Shown here: positions 27,445-36,439 of the stretch, in pieces
How positions within the stretch are numbered: the first letter of the stretch is position 1
How the letters are laid out: each line of letters opens with the position of its first letter
DNA from: an uncultured bacterium
GTDB taxonomy: Bacteria > Cyanobacteriota > Vampirovibrionia > Obscuribacterales > Obscuribacteraceae
Reading direction: 5' to 3'
Assembly (NCBI GenBank): GCA_903835185.1
Contig: CAILLX010000163.1
Location: 52,087 to 116,086, forward strand
Length of the DNA: 64,000 nucleotides
Notes under the pieces: generated by a model
Told to the model about the DNA's origin: nothing
What the model saw: only the letters and a program-made list of their open reading frames with translations
Databases searched by the model: none
Program-made: the position numbers and the translations under genes

Positions 27445-28044
27445 AAACAGGATCACTCCATGAAAATTCTACTTTGGGGACCGATACATTATCTTTTCCA
27501 GACTTTGTGTCAATTAAGAGTACTGCCACACCAGCCAGCCATGTCATGAACATCCAGTAAGATTAAAGCGCACTGGTGGTAAAAAAGTCCCCTGGTTTCA
27601 GGGTAGCATCCAGCTGGTAAAATTTATAGGGCTGCAGACCGATCTGGTGAGTGATCATGATTAAAATTACTGCTTCCAGACAAGAAGCTGGCAGCTCGGC
27701 TCAAGTGGCAACAGGAGCAGGCTCCAGCTTGCATGTCCGTAAAGGAAGGTTCAAATACAGTGGAGCTAGATTGCTGTCTGTCGGACTGGAGTGCAAATGT
27801 CAGTTCAACAGAGCATTTGAGGAGTTGTCGGAGCGGACAGCCAGACCAACCTGTGACTTAAGTCATGCCTCCTGGTGATTACCGGTGGATGCGTGACCGA
27901 TGCTGCTGAAGTACAGTGAAAGCACTCCGGCGACCGAAGGCTCTGCCTCATCAGATGCCGGCCGCTAAGAAAGTGAGGGGTGTCACGCATGCTGGGCTCT
28001 GGGCGCGGCTGCTTTGATTCATGTATTTATGGGGTAGACAAACT
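27445..28044. other. 600-bp intergenic region between divergent genes
   Basis: It holds the promoters of the Cys-domain membrane protein (left) and the VIT protein (right). Read leftward, the bases 27603-27581 form a short CCCTG-AAAC-CAGGG hairpin followed by GAC and six T. This is terminator-like and would sit in the leader of the leftward gene. The stem is only five base pairs, so it may be chance. A 75-codon frame at 27651 was not accepted as a gene. Confidence 0.4.
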
Positions 28045-30879
28045 ATGGCAGAAGTTGAAGAAAAAGAGAGCAAGAGCAGGCGCTTTTGCATTCCAGGATT
28101 TCTGGAGCCGCCACCGCCTCAGTCACCGCTGCAGCCAGCAGAGGCTCACTGTGAGGAAATGCCACCACATCAGGAGAAAAAAACTAATTTATGGCAACCC
28201 TGGGCTGGTTTAAGCGTGATGACTTTCGGTGTAGTGTTGCCGCTTCTGGCTGTTACAGTGGCCGGCAGCCTTAGCCTTGAGTCTATCTGGCATATGGTTT
28301 TAAGGCGCCCGCTTGAAACAGCCGTGGAATGCGGTCTTGCTGTTTGCATACCGTTTGCCAACTACAGTACCTGGTCTGCCATTCTTGCCAAAGAAAGCAG
28401 ACACCCGATCCGGCTGGGGCTAATAAACGGTGCTGCCATTACCGGGGCGATGGTTGCTTTTGTGCTGGCCACCATTCCGCTTTTCTTGAACTATCCTATG
28501 CTTGATGCTGACGGAGTGTTGCACCCGCTACCATTTTTGCTTGTCTCAATGGTCTCTTTAATGGCCGCAGCCAGCGCCATCTATCAGGCTGAGCAGCTAC
28601 GTATTTCCAAGTCGACAAGGGGGGCACGCTTACGTACTGTCCTATACTCTACCCTTGGCGTCTTGCTGTCACTGACAACTCTTGCCGGTACAGAAGCTTA
28701 CAACACCAGCATGCGTTTTGCTGAACATCTGGCTATGTCAGATTCTCCGCAAGAGCGTATAAGTGGGCTTAGCTATCTCAGGCAACATAATCCGGAAAGA
28801 GATCTCCGCATGGATTGTGCAGATCCTAGAAGTAGCGGACTGCCTGGGTTATTCTTGCGTTTTGATGACTATACTTTGCGTCAGCTGTATTTCTCAGCAA
28901 CTGGCAAGCCATATAAGCATACTGAAACTGCTGATGTAACCTTGCAGTCGGATTCATTCTTGAGCAGACATGTAGTCGGTGAGCCTGTTTCGGGACTGTC
29001 GCTAGTGAGATCGCAACTGTCCGGCTCGCTCAATTCAGGTTCGCTGTCATCAACTTTAGAGTGGACTTTTGTCTTTAAGAATAAAACTTTCACCGGACAG
29101 GAAGCGAGGGCTGAAATAGCTTTGCCACCACATGCGGTGATTTCCGGTCTGACGCTCTGGATGGATGGCGAGCCTCGCAAGGCAGCATTTGGTGCTACAG
29201 ATAAAGTCAAAGAAGCTTACAATTGGATTGTAGTCAATCACCGCGATCCTGCCCTTGTCACCGATCTTGGCAGAGGTCGAGTCCTTTTGCAGTGCTACCC
29301 GGTGCCAGCTCAGGGAGAGTTGAAGGCGCGAGTAAAAGTGACAGCTCCGCTGGCGCTTGACTCTCCGGCAGAAGCGTCACTAAATCTGCCCCGATTGATT
29401 GACTCCAATTTTGCTGTCTCACATGCTCATTCCGTGCAACTGAAATCTCATCAGGATCTTGAAATGGGTGTGAAAAAGGTCCGCCAGGTCAAGACCCCCA
29501 ATGGCGACCAGCTGATAACAGCTGATGTTGCAGACGGCGATCTGTCAGGATCAGGTCTGGCTGTAAGAGTTAAGCGATCTGCTGCATTTGGAGCAGTGGC
29601 TGCTGCAGATCCATGCAGTAAAGTAGCAAACTATATAGTCGAGACAATTAAGGAGGTCCCGGCTCGCATACCCCAGCATCTTGTCGTTGTGCTGGATGGA
29701 TCGCAAAGTGTGAAGGAGCACATCACAGACATTCGTTCAGCGCTTGCCAAGCTGCCCTCTGGAATCACCAGCTCTCTTATTGTCGCTGCCGATGAGAGTA
29801 ACGGACAGATTGAGTCGACACCGCTGACCGATGGGCTGAAGAATCTCAGTACATATCACTTCACCGGTGGAAATGACAACCTGGAGGCAGTGATTAAGGC
29901 TGCCGAAGAGGCTGGCGATAGTGATCGTGGTGCTGTTCTATGGATTCACGGACCACAGCCAGGATTTAATCGCGAGATTTATATCATGACTCCGTTTGCT
30001 GCTGTGCCTGCTTTCTATGATCTGGATGTAGAAAACGGCGGCACCAATCTCAACGAGTTTTTCAAGAATCATCGCGAGATAGGACCGTTTATTCCTGTGG
30101 CTCGCAGCTCCTCGGTAGGCAAAGATTTGCAAAGGCTCATTGCCCGCTGGCAGCCAGATGGCAAAGAATATGTCGTCGAGTATGGCAGATCCAACTCCAA
30201 GCCATCCCAGACTATTGCCGCAGGTGAACAAGCAAGCGAACTGGCTGGACTCTGGGCTGCCGATCGCTGTGCCAAGCTGCTTGGAGCCGGCAATATGCTT
30301 AAGGCTGCAGAGGTGGCAATACAGTACGGATTGGTGACACCAGTGAGCGGCGCCACAGTGCTCGAAAACAAGGTTGATTATCAGAAATTTGGACTTACAG
30401 AAGATGGGTCCAAAGTAAGCAATCAGTCTAAGCCAGCAGAAAGCAACAAGTTGGCTGAAGTGGCAGGACAAATGGCCGGAACGCAAGGAGCAACCAACGG
30501 AACTGATGCCATAACTACTTCCTACGCTGTTCAGGGTGCAACCAACGGAACTATCGGGCCGCAGGCTGGCGATGCAACAGTTGTTCAAGGGATCAATACT
30601 GCAGGCTCAGTCAGAGTTAATAACCTTGCCAGCCTTGAAGCACTGTTGAACTTCCTTTCTTACGGATTCGAGATACTTGGACTGGCACTGGGAGTGTTCC
30701 ATATCATTGCTGGTGTCATGAATAAACCGCTAGCGTACCTGCTTCCAGGCTGCCCATGCCGCATGAGCCCGAAAGCACGCATCCTTCTAGGAGTAATGCT
30801 TGCACTGGTAGCAATCATGGTGCCTGGTTGTATCAACTGGTTGGTTGCCTCTGCCTGCGACGCCAATCTGTTCTCGTAA
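28045..30879 (+). CDS. Multi-pass membrane protein with VIT and vWA-like domains
   Basis: About 944 aa from ATG 28045 (GGGG 10 bases upstream; an ATG at 28021 is also possible). The N-terminal cytoplasmic segment is Pro/Glu-rich. About five transmembrane helices follow (from GLSVMTFGVVLPLLAV to about residue 220). A large external part holds a VIT domain (around FTGQEARAEIALPPHAVISG...WMDGEPRKAAF) and a vWA-like domain with the MIDAS motif D-G-S-Q-S (VLDGSQSV). Two more helices lie at the C-terminus. VIT-vWA pairs are found in inter-alpha-trypsin inhibitors and many bacterial membrane proteins of uncertain role, usually thought to mediate adhesion or complex assembly. A likely terminator hairpin follows 31 bases after the stop. 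Confidence 0.82.
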   Translation: MAEVEEKESKSRRFCIPGFLEPPPPQSPLQPAEAHCEEMPPHQEKKTNLWQPWAGLSVMTFGVVLPLLAVTVAGSLSLESIWHMVLRRPLETAVECGLAVCIPFANYSTWSAILAKESRHPIRLGLINGAAITGAMVAFVLATIPLFLNYPMLDADGVLHPLPFLLVSMVSLMAAASAIYQAEQLRISKSTRGARLRTVLYSTLGVLLSLTTLAGTEAYNTSMRFAEHLAMSDSPQERISGLSYLRQHNPERDLRMDCADPRSSGLPGLFLRFDDYTLRQLYFSATGKPYKHTETADVTLQSDSFLSRHVVGEPVSGLSLVRSQLSGSLNSGSLSSTLEWTFVFKNKTFTGQEARAEIALPPHAVISGLTLWMDGEPRKAAFGATDKVKEAYNWIVVNHRDPALVTDLGRGRVLLQCYPVPAQGELKARVKVTAPLALDSPAEASLNLPRLIDSNFAVSHAHSVQLKSHQDLEMGVKKVRQVKTPNGDQLITADVADGDLSGSGLAVRVKRSAAFGAVAAADPCSKVANYIVETIKEVPARIPQHLVVVLDGSQSVKEHITDIRSALAKLPSGITSSLIVAADESNGQIESTPLTDGLKNLSTYHFTGGNDNLEAVIKAAEEAGDSDRGAVLWIHGPQPGFNREIYIMTPFAAVPAFYDLDVENGGTNLNEFFKNHREIGPFIPVARSSSVGKDLQRLIARWQPDGKEYVVEYGRSNSKPSQTIAAGEQASELAGLWAADRCAKLLGAGNMLKAAEVAIQYGLVTPVSGATVLENKVDYQKFGLTEDGSKVSNQSKPAESNKLAEVAGQMAGTQGATNGTDAITTSYAVQGATNGTIGPQAGDATVVQGINTAGSVRVNNLASLEALLNFLSYGFEILGLALGVFHIIAGVMNKPLAYLLPGCPCRMSPKARILLGVMLALVAIMVPGCINWLVASACDANLFS

Positions 30880-30909
30880 GAGTCGACAGGTCTACCCGAC
30901 TCTGCGACT

Positions 30910-30938
30910 GGACCCACAGGCTTACCGCCTGTGGGTCC
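30910..30938 (+). terminator. Perfect 12-bp hairpin after the VIT gene
   Basis: GGACCCACAGGC (30910-30921), loop TTACC, GCCTGTGGGTCC (30927-30938). The stem is perfect and strong, but only TTAGTTAG follows, so it is a poor intrinsic terminator by T-tract. It lies immediately before the palindromic repeat and may belong to it. Confidence 0.55.
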
Positions 30939-30948
30939 TTAGTTAGTA

Positions 30949-31105
30949 GGGGCGGCTTGCAGCCGCCCAGCGGGCGCGTCTCGACGCGCGGCTACGCAGA
31001 GCGCCTGCGATAAGTGTAGGGTGGAAGGGGCGGCTTGCAGCCGCCCGTCAGGCGCGTGCAACGCCTCCCTACAGTTATTCCAACCGCTTAAATTTACGGC
31101 ATTAG
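30949..31105. repeat. Third locus of the GC-palindrome repeat, two cores
   Basis: Two cores are present: GGGCGGCTTGCAGCCGCCC with CGGGCGCGTC...GACGCGCG at about 30949-30992, and a second GGGGCGGCTTGCAGCCGCCC with GGCGCGT...ACGCC at about 31026-31065. The right side ends in CTTAAATTTACGGCATT (31087-31103), similar to the right end of the element at 6940. It fills the gap between the VIT gene and the esterase gene. Confidence 0.65.
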
Positions 31106-31212
31106 GCGAGATGCTCGCGTTTCTCTATTGATTTCAACTGCTTTTACTTATGGGTTCAACAATATTTGTGTATACTGCTTTGGATGCTAGATTGAGAAGG
31201 ACAATTGACGCA

Positions 31213-32529
31213 ATGCGTACCCTGAAACGTCAGTGGCAGACATGGCATCATAATGCTATCAACGCTTGTATTTTGATGTTGAGCTTCTGTCTGGTGTGCT
31301 GTGGACTGCCTGTTGCAGCAGTACCTGACAATAAATCGCAACCTCCTGAGCATGTTGTAATTCCTGTCTATTATCTAACTGATAGAAATCGTATCGGCAA
31401 TACATTTGGACCTGATCGCAAGTACACAGTTAATTGCCTGCATGACATGTATTACGGTGTAGCTTATCTGCCGGTTGACAATGTCAAGTCGCGGCTGCCG
31501 GATCAAGTTTTTGATCGCCTGGGCTGGTCTGGACAAGGCAAAGTACGAGAGCAGGTCTGCCGCAAAGAGATGATTGAGAAGTCCACTCCGGAAGAGGAGA
31601 AGAAGTCGTTTTTCGATCTTCTGTCCGACGCTCTCGCCTGGTCTGGAAGTAATCACATCTGTTTGTTCTTGCATGGTGCTGCCGATCCGTTTGAGGATGC
31701 AGTTGATGATGCTGCCCAAATGGCTTATTATCTGGAGTGTCCGATTATCCTGTATTCCTGGCCATCTGTCGGCAAATTGCGCAAATACAGGGTGGATGAA
31801 GGTAATGTTGAGTGGTCGCAAGCGCACTACAATACGTTCCTCCAAGATCTTCAAGAATTTTCCCAGACACATCCTCTCGAAGTTTCCCTGGTGGCGCATA
31901 GTGTCGGCAATCGGCTGCTGGCAAGGTCTGTCTGGTTGATGGTGCAGCAAACTCTATATCAAGACGTTTCGCTTGTTTCACCAGATATAGATGCCGAAAT
32001 TTTCAAGCACTATATTATGGGCTATAAAGGGCGTGGTGCTAAGGTTCGTCTTTATGTCTCCAATCGAGACAAGGTGCTGCCTTTTACGCAGATGCTCTAT
32101 GGCGGCTATTATCGTCTTGGCGAGAGTGTCGGCTCAATGCTATCTATGGTCTCCACGCCGCAACGAGCTTTGTTTCAGCCACACCGGGTACTTCCAAAGC
32201 TGTCCAGGTCCGGAGTTAAGACGGATTTCACAGTGGCGCTACAGCAGCAGCGAATGGAAAAGATTGATTTTACCGCTCTTGATAGACGCTGGATTGGGCA
32301 TCATTTCCCCTTTGAGCTTGTCGCCAGTATGATCCGCTCCGGGCATCCTGGAGCGGGACTAGCTTTTTTGTCTGAGACGATGGGGCGAGGCAATAGATTT
32401 GCTCGCTTTGCTCGCTGGCTAAATGATCTGCCTCCGGATGATGTGACCAGTTATGGAATGTGCAAGAGAGTAGTCCGTGCTGAACTGCTCAAGCAAGAGC
32501 CGGCCGACTCATTGTGCAGAGAACATTGA
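31213..32529 (+). CDS. Exported alpha/beta-hydrolase, DUF900-type esterase
   Basis: 438 aa from ATG 31213, with AAGGA 11 bases upstream. An ATG at 31150 has no ribosome-binding site and would bury the signal peptide. Signal segment about 15-38. The fold shows FLHGAADPFEDA (oxyanion region), LYSWPS, the nucleophile Ser230 in AHSVGNRLL, and SPDIDAEIF with a likely catalytic Asp258. These match the DUF900 hydrolase pattern (FxHG, SWPS, HSxGN, PDxDxExF). The substrate is unknown. It is the second exported hydrolase in the window besides 20989. The upstream gap is filled by palindromic repeats. Confidence 0.82.
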   Translation: MRTLKRQWQTWHHNAINACILMLSFCLVCCGLPVAAVPDNKSQPPEHVVIPVYYLTDRNRIGNTFGPDRKYTVNCLHDMYYGVAYLPVDNVKSRLPDQVFDRLGWSGQGKVREQVCRKEMIEKSTPEEEKKSFFDLLSDALAWSGSNHICLFLHGAADPFEDAVDDAAQMAYYLECPIILYSWPSVGKLRKYRVDEGNVEWSQAHYNTFLQDLQEFSQTHPLEVSLVAHSVGNRLLARSVWLMVQQTLYQDVSLVSPDIDAEIFKHYIMGYKGRGAKVRLYVSNRDKVLPFTQMLYGGYYRLGESVGSMLSMVSTPQRALFQPHRVLPKLSRSGVKTDFTVALQQQRMEKIDFTALDRRWIGHHFPFELVASMIRSGHPGAGLAFLSETMGRGNRFARFARWLNDLPPDDVTSYGMCKRVVRAELLKQEPADSLCREH

Positions 32530-32671
32530 CATAAAATCCTTTTGCTTTTCAAAGTGCGATGCAGAGGAGCCAGCCTGAAATGCCGCCTGTTCCCACTGCA
32601 GCTGCCACGACTCCCAATCTGCCATCACGAGATCCGGTGCCGCAGGTTGAGTCCCGATAAACGGTTCAGTC

Positions 32672-33076
32672 TCAATGTGAGACTGTTACGATCGGTTCAG
32701 TGGACCTTGCATGAAAGTGCGGGGTGCTGCTGATTCCTGGCATGGGTACAGGCAGGTGGACGTCCATGTCCAGGGTCACTGACACTGTGTCATTGGGAAC
32801 ATAATCGACCTTCGTGAGGCTTATCTGAGTGCAATATGGCGAAGCATAAAATGACTGGAGAGCTGTCTGAGCAGCCTGCGTTGCGCCGGCTTGGTCAGGC
32901 TGATTAGCAGCTGCTCGAGCACAGTCCTTAGCAAACTTATCTACCATCTGATTAGTAAGAGACATTACATACATGTCAAACAGGAAAAGTGCAATAGGGA
33001 TTAATAAGATAAGACCAGCTCCTAGTTCGACCAGACCCTGCCCGTACATGCTTCTGCGTCGACTCTTTATTAGCAC
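32672..33076 (-). CDS. TadE-like pseudopilin
   Basis: 134 aa. A short basic N-terminus (KSRRR) is followed by GQGLVELG and a single hydrophobic helix (about 16-35), as in TadE/TadF minor pseudopilins of the Flp pilus (tight adherence) system. The Glu right at the start of the helix is typical. The rest is a small periplasmic domain with one cysteine. The start is GTG with AGGAGG only four bases upstream; an ATG nine codons later is possible. It lies 21 bases after the second TadE-like gene on the same strand. Confidence 0.75.
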   Translation of the reverse strand: MLIKSRRRSMYGQGLVELGAGLILLIPIALFLFDMYVMSLTNQMVDKFAKDCARAAANQPDQAGATQAAQTALQSFYASPYCTQISLTKVDYVPNDTVSVTLDMDVHLPVPMPGISSTPHFHARSTEPIVTVSH

Positions 33077-33097
33077 ACGTCCTCCTATTGGGGTTGA

Positions 33098-33580
33098 TTA
33101 AGGAGCGTTTTCCGGATTTTCGACAACGTGCTCGCTTGTATAGCTAAAAGGCACAGGAGCGTTGATACCAGGCACCCCAGGCAGAAAGGGAATGCCGATA
33201 TTCACAAGTGGGCTGACCACAATACTGGTAGTTAAGACAACTATCTTGTCTCCAGCTACGCCGGTCTTGTAAATAACTTGTGTGTCTACTGGTTGAGCCA
33301 GTTTGCAAAACCTACCCAATCCTCCTTGAATCCATTGATCGACAATTGCCTGCTTGACAAAGCCGCTGGTGGAATTGACCTGTGTGTACGGCTCTAGCGC
33401 TGCCTCCCGCACCTGTGACCCGTTTAAGACAGAGCCGGCATTATAAAACAGAGCAACTGCCAGAAGATCAATTAGTGGGAAGGCAATCATTATCAGTAGG
33501 ATGAAAAGTACAGGTCCAAATTCGGCTATAGAGCTGCCGTTTTGACTTGTGCGACTGTCTTTTGTGCGAGCTGCTATCAT
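33098..33580 (-). CDS. TadE-like pseudopilin, second copy
   Basis: 160 aa. NGSSIAEFGPVLF and a hydrophobic helix (about 20-45) repeat the TadE plan: a polar N-terminus, a Glu-Phe near the helix start, then a periplasmic domain (about 50-160). It is upstream of the other TadE-like gene in a two-gene leftward unit. It diverges from the TadG-like gene across 213 bases. No Tad ATPase, platform or secretin gene is in the window. No clear ribosome-binding site was seen. Confidence 0.72.
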   Translation of the reverse strand: MIAARTKDSRTSQNGSSIAEFGPVLFILLIMIAFPLIDLLAVALFYNAGSVLNGSQVREAALEPYTQVNSTSGFVKQAIVDQWIQGGLGRFCKLAQPVDTQVIYKTGVAGDKIVVLTTSIVVSPLVNIGIPFLPGVPGINAPVPFSYTSEHVVENPENAP

Positions 33581-33747
33581 ACCCAGCCAACCAGTTCATG
33601 AAAGTACGGATAATCAAATTCCAGCATTAGTATACCTAATATCATGGCAACGACTCTTTCTCTGAACTTCTCAGTTGAACTTGCCTACCGCTGTTTAATG
33701 TTGTGTGTGGCTCAGGTTATACTTGCTAGTTAATTGATCTGATATAG

Positions 33748-33781
33748 CCGGGAAGATTCAGATACCGGGAAGATTCAGATA
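33748..33781. repeat. Perfect tandem 17-bp duplication before the TadG-like gene
   Basis: CCGGGAAGATTCAGATA occurs twice without a gap, ending 12 bases before the start at 33794. It lies in the leader or promoter of that gene and could alter spacing or provide two sites for a regulator. Confidence 0.85.
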
Positions 33782-33793
33782 AAGGTAAGCGAG

Positions 33794-36388
33794 ATGCAAA
33801 AGGGAAGGCAAAATCATCTAAGATCCTTACAGGCAAAGCTAATGATTGTTTTTGCACTCAAAGGTTTAAACCCTCGACTTCTTTGTGGACCTGGACTGCT
33901 AAACGGCAAACCTGTCCGTGGTCAGACTATACCGCTTGTTGCCACAATTGCCTTTGCCATAGTGATACTGGGTGTTGGGATCTTCTTCCTGATCCAGCTA
34001 TTAGGCGGCTCCAGAGAGTTCCAAAATGCTGTCGACTCAGGCACGCTGCAGGTTTCCAAGAAGGCCCTTTTTGCGCCCAGGGTGCAGCTGAGTCATTCCA
34101 ATCCAACGACAGGTGTAGATGAGATAACTGAGTTTGGTGGAGTGTCTCTTAAGGTTAAGCAGCTTGAGCTGTCCAACTTTCCTACTATTGTTCCACCGGA
34201 TGACGGCAACTACTATGTCGATCTTTTAGGAATAAACGGCATATGGGGACAGGCTCTGCTTGAGGCTCTCAATGTGCAGAGGATGCAGATGGCTGGGGTT
34301 GCTACAACTCAAGCAATTCGAAATGCTCAGCGTATTCAACGGACAGCTGCTGATATCAGCAGCCGGCTTTCTCAGAACCTGCTCAGCGACAGCGACCCCA
34401 CCCAGAGCGATCCGGGAGTTTCCAATCCGCTTGATACAACATTTCGGCGGCTAGCAAATGATAATACAGTGAGAATGCTGGAGCAGACAGGACTGGTCAG
34501 GAAGGATGATTATTCCAATTCATTCACCTATCGTGGGAAAGATAGCAATATTGAGTTAAATGTTGATCAGCAAACAGTTGGATTGCTTAATCTCAATGGT
34601 GTAACTTCAGGTCAACCTTATCTTGGCACCAGTAACTCGAGCGGGGTTTATCTTAAAGGATACGTTCCTGCCACTGTTCCGCTAGGTGCTGTATCTCTCG
34701 ACTTCATGTTTGTTCCGCTTGAAGTTCAGAAGAAACCTCATTTGATCTCTCAAATCCAGTTCAATCAGGATGCCAATGCTACAACAATCGGCTCTCCCCT
34801 GACTGCTTCCGTGCCTCCTAGTATCCCTCCCGATGCTTTTCACTTCAGCGCTCTGGTTAATGTCGAGAAAGCCTCAAAGGACATGGAGCATAGAGCATTT
34901 GCTGCTAGCAAGGATATGACAGGGGGGCTCAAGATAAGCAGTCCGCGTGGGTTTATTCGGATTGAAAATCCAGGTGGCGCTAACGGCACTCCTTTCCATG
35001 TTCTCGAACTGGCCAACCAGGAGACAGTCAACGGATACAACGCCATGCAGGGACTATTAGGCGGAGAAGCCGGACCAGTCCTAGGCAATTCGCTCTTCAA
35101 CCCGGTGCAGAATAACTACGGCAATAATTCTTACGCACAGGACGGAGCAGCGCTCATGGCAGTTGCGTGTTCCACTATGTCACTGCTCGGATGGAACAAT
35201 GTTGCTTTTATTACATGTATTCCATGTTTGTTTGCTATCCCACCCTGTTTCAATGTATGTTATCCAGCTATGTGCTTCGCACAAATAGTTTGTGCATTTA
35301 CACAAGGTTGCGGTGATGTGCCTGATTATGATGCCGGCAGCTTCTGGAACATAGCCAATCCTGGCTTTCATCCGGTGTATGCCTACATGCCGGGGGAGTC
35401 GATGCCAGGAACCGGAAGAGGACATAACAGCATTGACACCAGAGGTATATGCAATGTGACACCCGAAAATGCAGGGCTGCGGGAGCATAAGATCTTCTGG
35501 GACTGGCTGGAGGGGAAGTCTTATATCGATTTTAATGCTCTGGTGATCAGTTTCATGACAGCTCCATGTAGTCTTTGCTGGTGGAGTCAGAACCTTCATG
35601 GTGGGGGAATTTCGCAGTACCCAAAGTTCAACAACTTCGATGCTGATTCAGCCGAGTCCGGTATGAAGGACAGGATGCCGGCGGGGGGACATACGTTCAG
35701 TTTGCTGAACCGTCGTACGCTAACAAATTTTACGACAACTGGAACACTAAGTTCGCTGCTGTACGGGCGACTCTCAACAGATCCAACGCCGCCTGGCGCC
35801 GTCACTACCGTCTATAATCTCATGTACCAGCGAATCCGAGAGATTGCCCCCGAGTCACCAGCAGCAGAAATACAATCCGTGCTCTCAAGTACCAAACCTA
35901 TACCTATGGGTGCCAATGCATTTATCTATCTCGATGACAGTCAGCATCTTCAGCTGTCTGTCCCTGCCAACGGGGACGTACTACCTCCCTGGCTTACACC
36001 AGTACAGAATGCACCTCCCGATGGAGATGATTTCCATAAGATCAATCCAACGCAATTTGAGTACCGTGATCCAGATCAAAAAAACCGTTGCTACAGGTTA
36101 GTCAATCCCAATCAGGATTTCATCACGGGTACAGAAATATATGCACCGACGTCAGATAACTATCCAACAAGGGTTTGCAGCTACGATATATACCATTTCT
36201 CGCCGTCTTCTGGTTTCAACGGACTTATGGGAGTGCTGAAGCTCGGCTCGAAAGTGGAAAGAAAATGCATGGTGCATGGAGTGATCGACACTTCGAAAAC
36301 TCCGTGGACACAGCCGGATGATTGTTTTTGCTATCCACATCCTGATGGCTCAAAGGATCAGACCATTTGCAAGCCTAGCGTTTTCTAG
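33794..36388 (+). CDS. TadG-like large pilus-associated protein with cysteine-rich hydrophobic segment
   Basis: 864 aa. About 45 residues in, GQTIPLVATIAFAIVILGVG begins a single N-terminal membrane helix of the TadG kind (RGQ-x-hydrophobic), followed by a vWA-less external region of about 800 residues. Around 465-500 there is a short hydrophobic stretch with eight cysteines (CIPCLFAIPPC...CYPAMC...CAFTQGC). A further CSLCWW occurs at about 595-600 and a CFCYPH near the C-terminus. The cysteines could form disulphides outside the membrane. It is divergent from the two TadE-like genes and followed by two exported-protein genes. The function beyond Tad-like pseudopilin is unknown. Confidence 0.68.
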   Translation: MQKGRQNHLRSLQAKLMIVFALKGLNPRLLCGPGLLNGKPVRGQTIPLVATIAFAIVILGVGIFFLIQLLGGSREFQNAVDSGTLQVSKKALFAPRVQLSHSNPTTGVDEITEFGGVSLKVKQLELSNFPTIVPPDDGNYYVDLLGINGIWGQALLEALNVQRMQMAGVATTQAIRNAQRIQRTAADISSRLSQNLLSDSDPTQSDPGVSNPLDTTFRRLANDNTVRMLEQTGLVRKDDYSNSFTYRGKDSNIELNVDQQTVGLLNLNGVTSGQPYLGTSNSSGVYLKGYVPATVPLGAVSLDFMFVPLEVQKKPHLISQIQFNQDANATTIGSPLTASVPPSIPPDAFHFSALVNVEKASKDMEHRAFAASKDMTGGLKISSPRGFIRIENPGGANGTPFHVLELANQETVNGYNAMQGLLGGEAGPVLGNSLFNPVQNNYGNNSYAQDGAALMAVACSTMSLLGWNNVAFITCIPCLFAIPPCFNVCYPAMCFAQIVCAFTQGCGDVPDYDAGSFWNIANPGFHPVYAYMPGESMPGTGRGHNSIDTRGICNVTPENAGLREHKIFWDWLEGKSYIDFNALVISFMTAPCSLCWWSQNLHGGGISQYPKFNNFDADSAESGMKDRMPAGGHTFSLLNRRTLTNFTTTGTLSSLLYGRLSTDPTPPGAVTTVYNLMYQRIREIAPESPAAEIQSVLSSTKPIPMGANAFIYLDDSQHLQLSVPANGDVLPPWLTPVQNAPPDGDDFHKINPTQFEYRDPDQKNRCYRLVNPNQDFITGTEIYAPTSDNYPTRVCSYDIYHFSPSSGFNGLMGVLKLGSKVERKCMVHGVIDTSKTPWTQPDDCFCYPHPDGSKDQTICKPSVF

Positions 36389-36439
36389 CGTATCCCGAAG
36401 TGCAGCTACAAGTAAATCAATGCAGGGAGTACGATTACA

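Noticed and set aside
27581-27603. Terminator or attenuator hairpin in the leader of the leftward gene
   Set aside because: Five base pairs only; the T-tract is suggestive but too weak to claim as a separate feature, so it is only noted in the gap entry.
27651-27878. 75-codon frame in the 600-base gap
   Set aside because: No good ribosome-binding site, no recognisable pattern, and composition like random sequence. It may only be a chance open frame.
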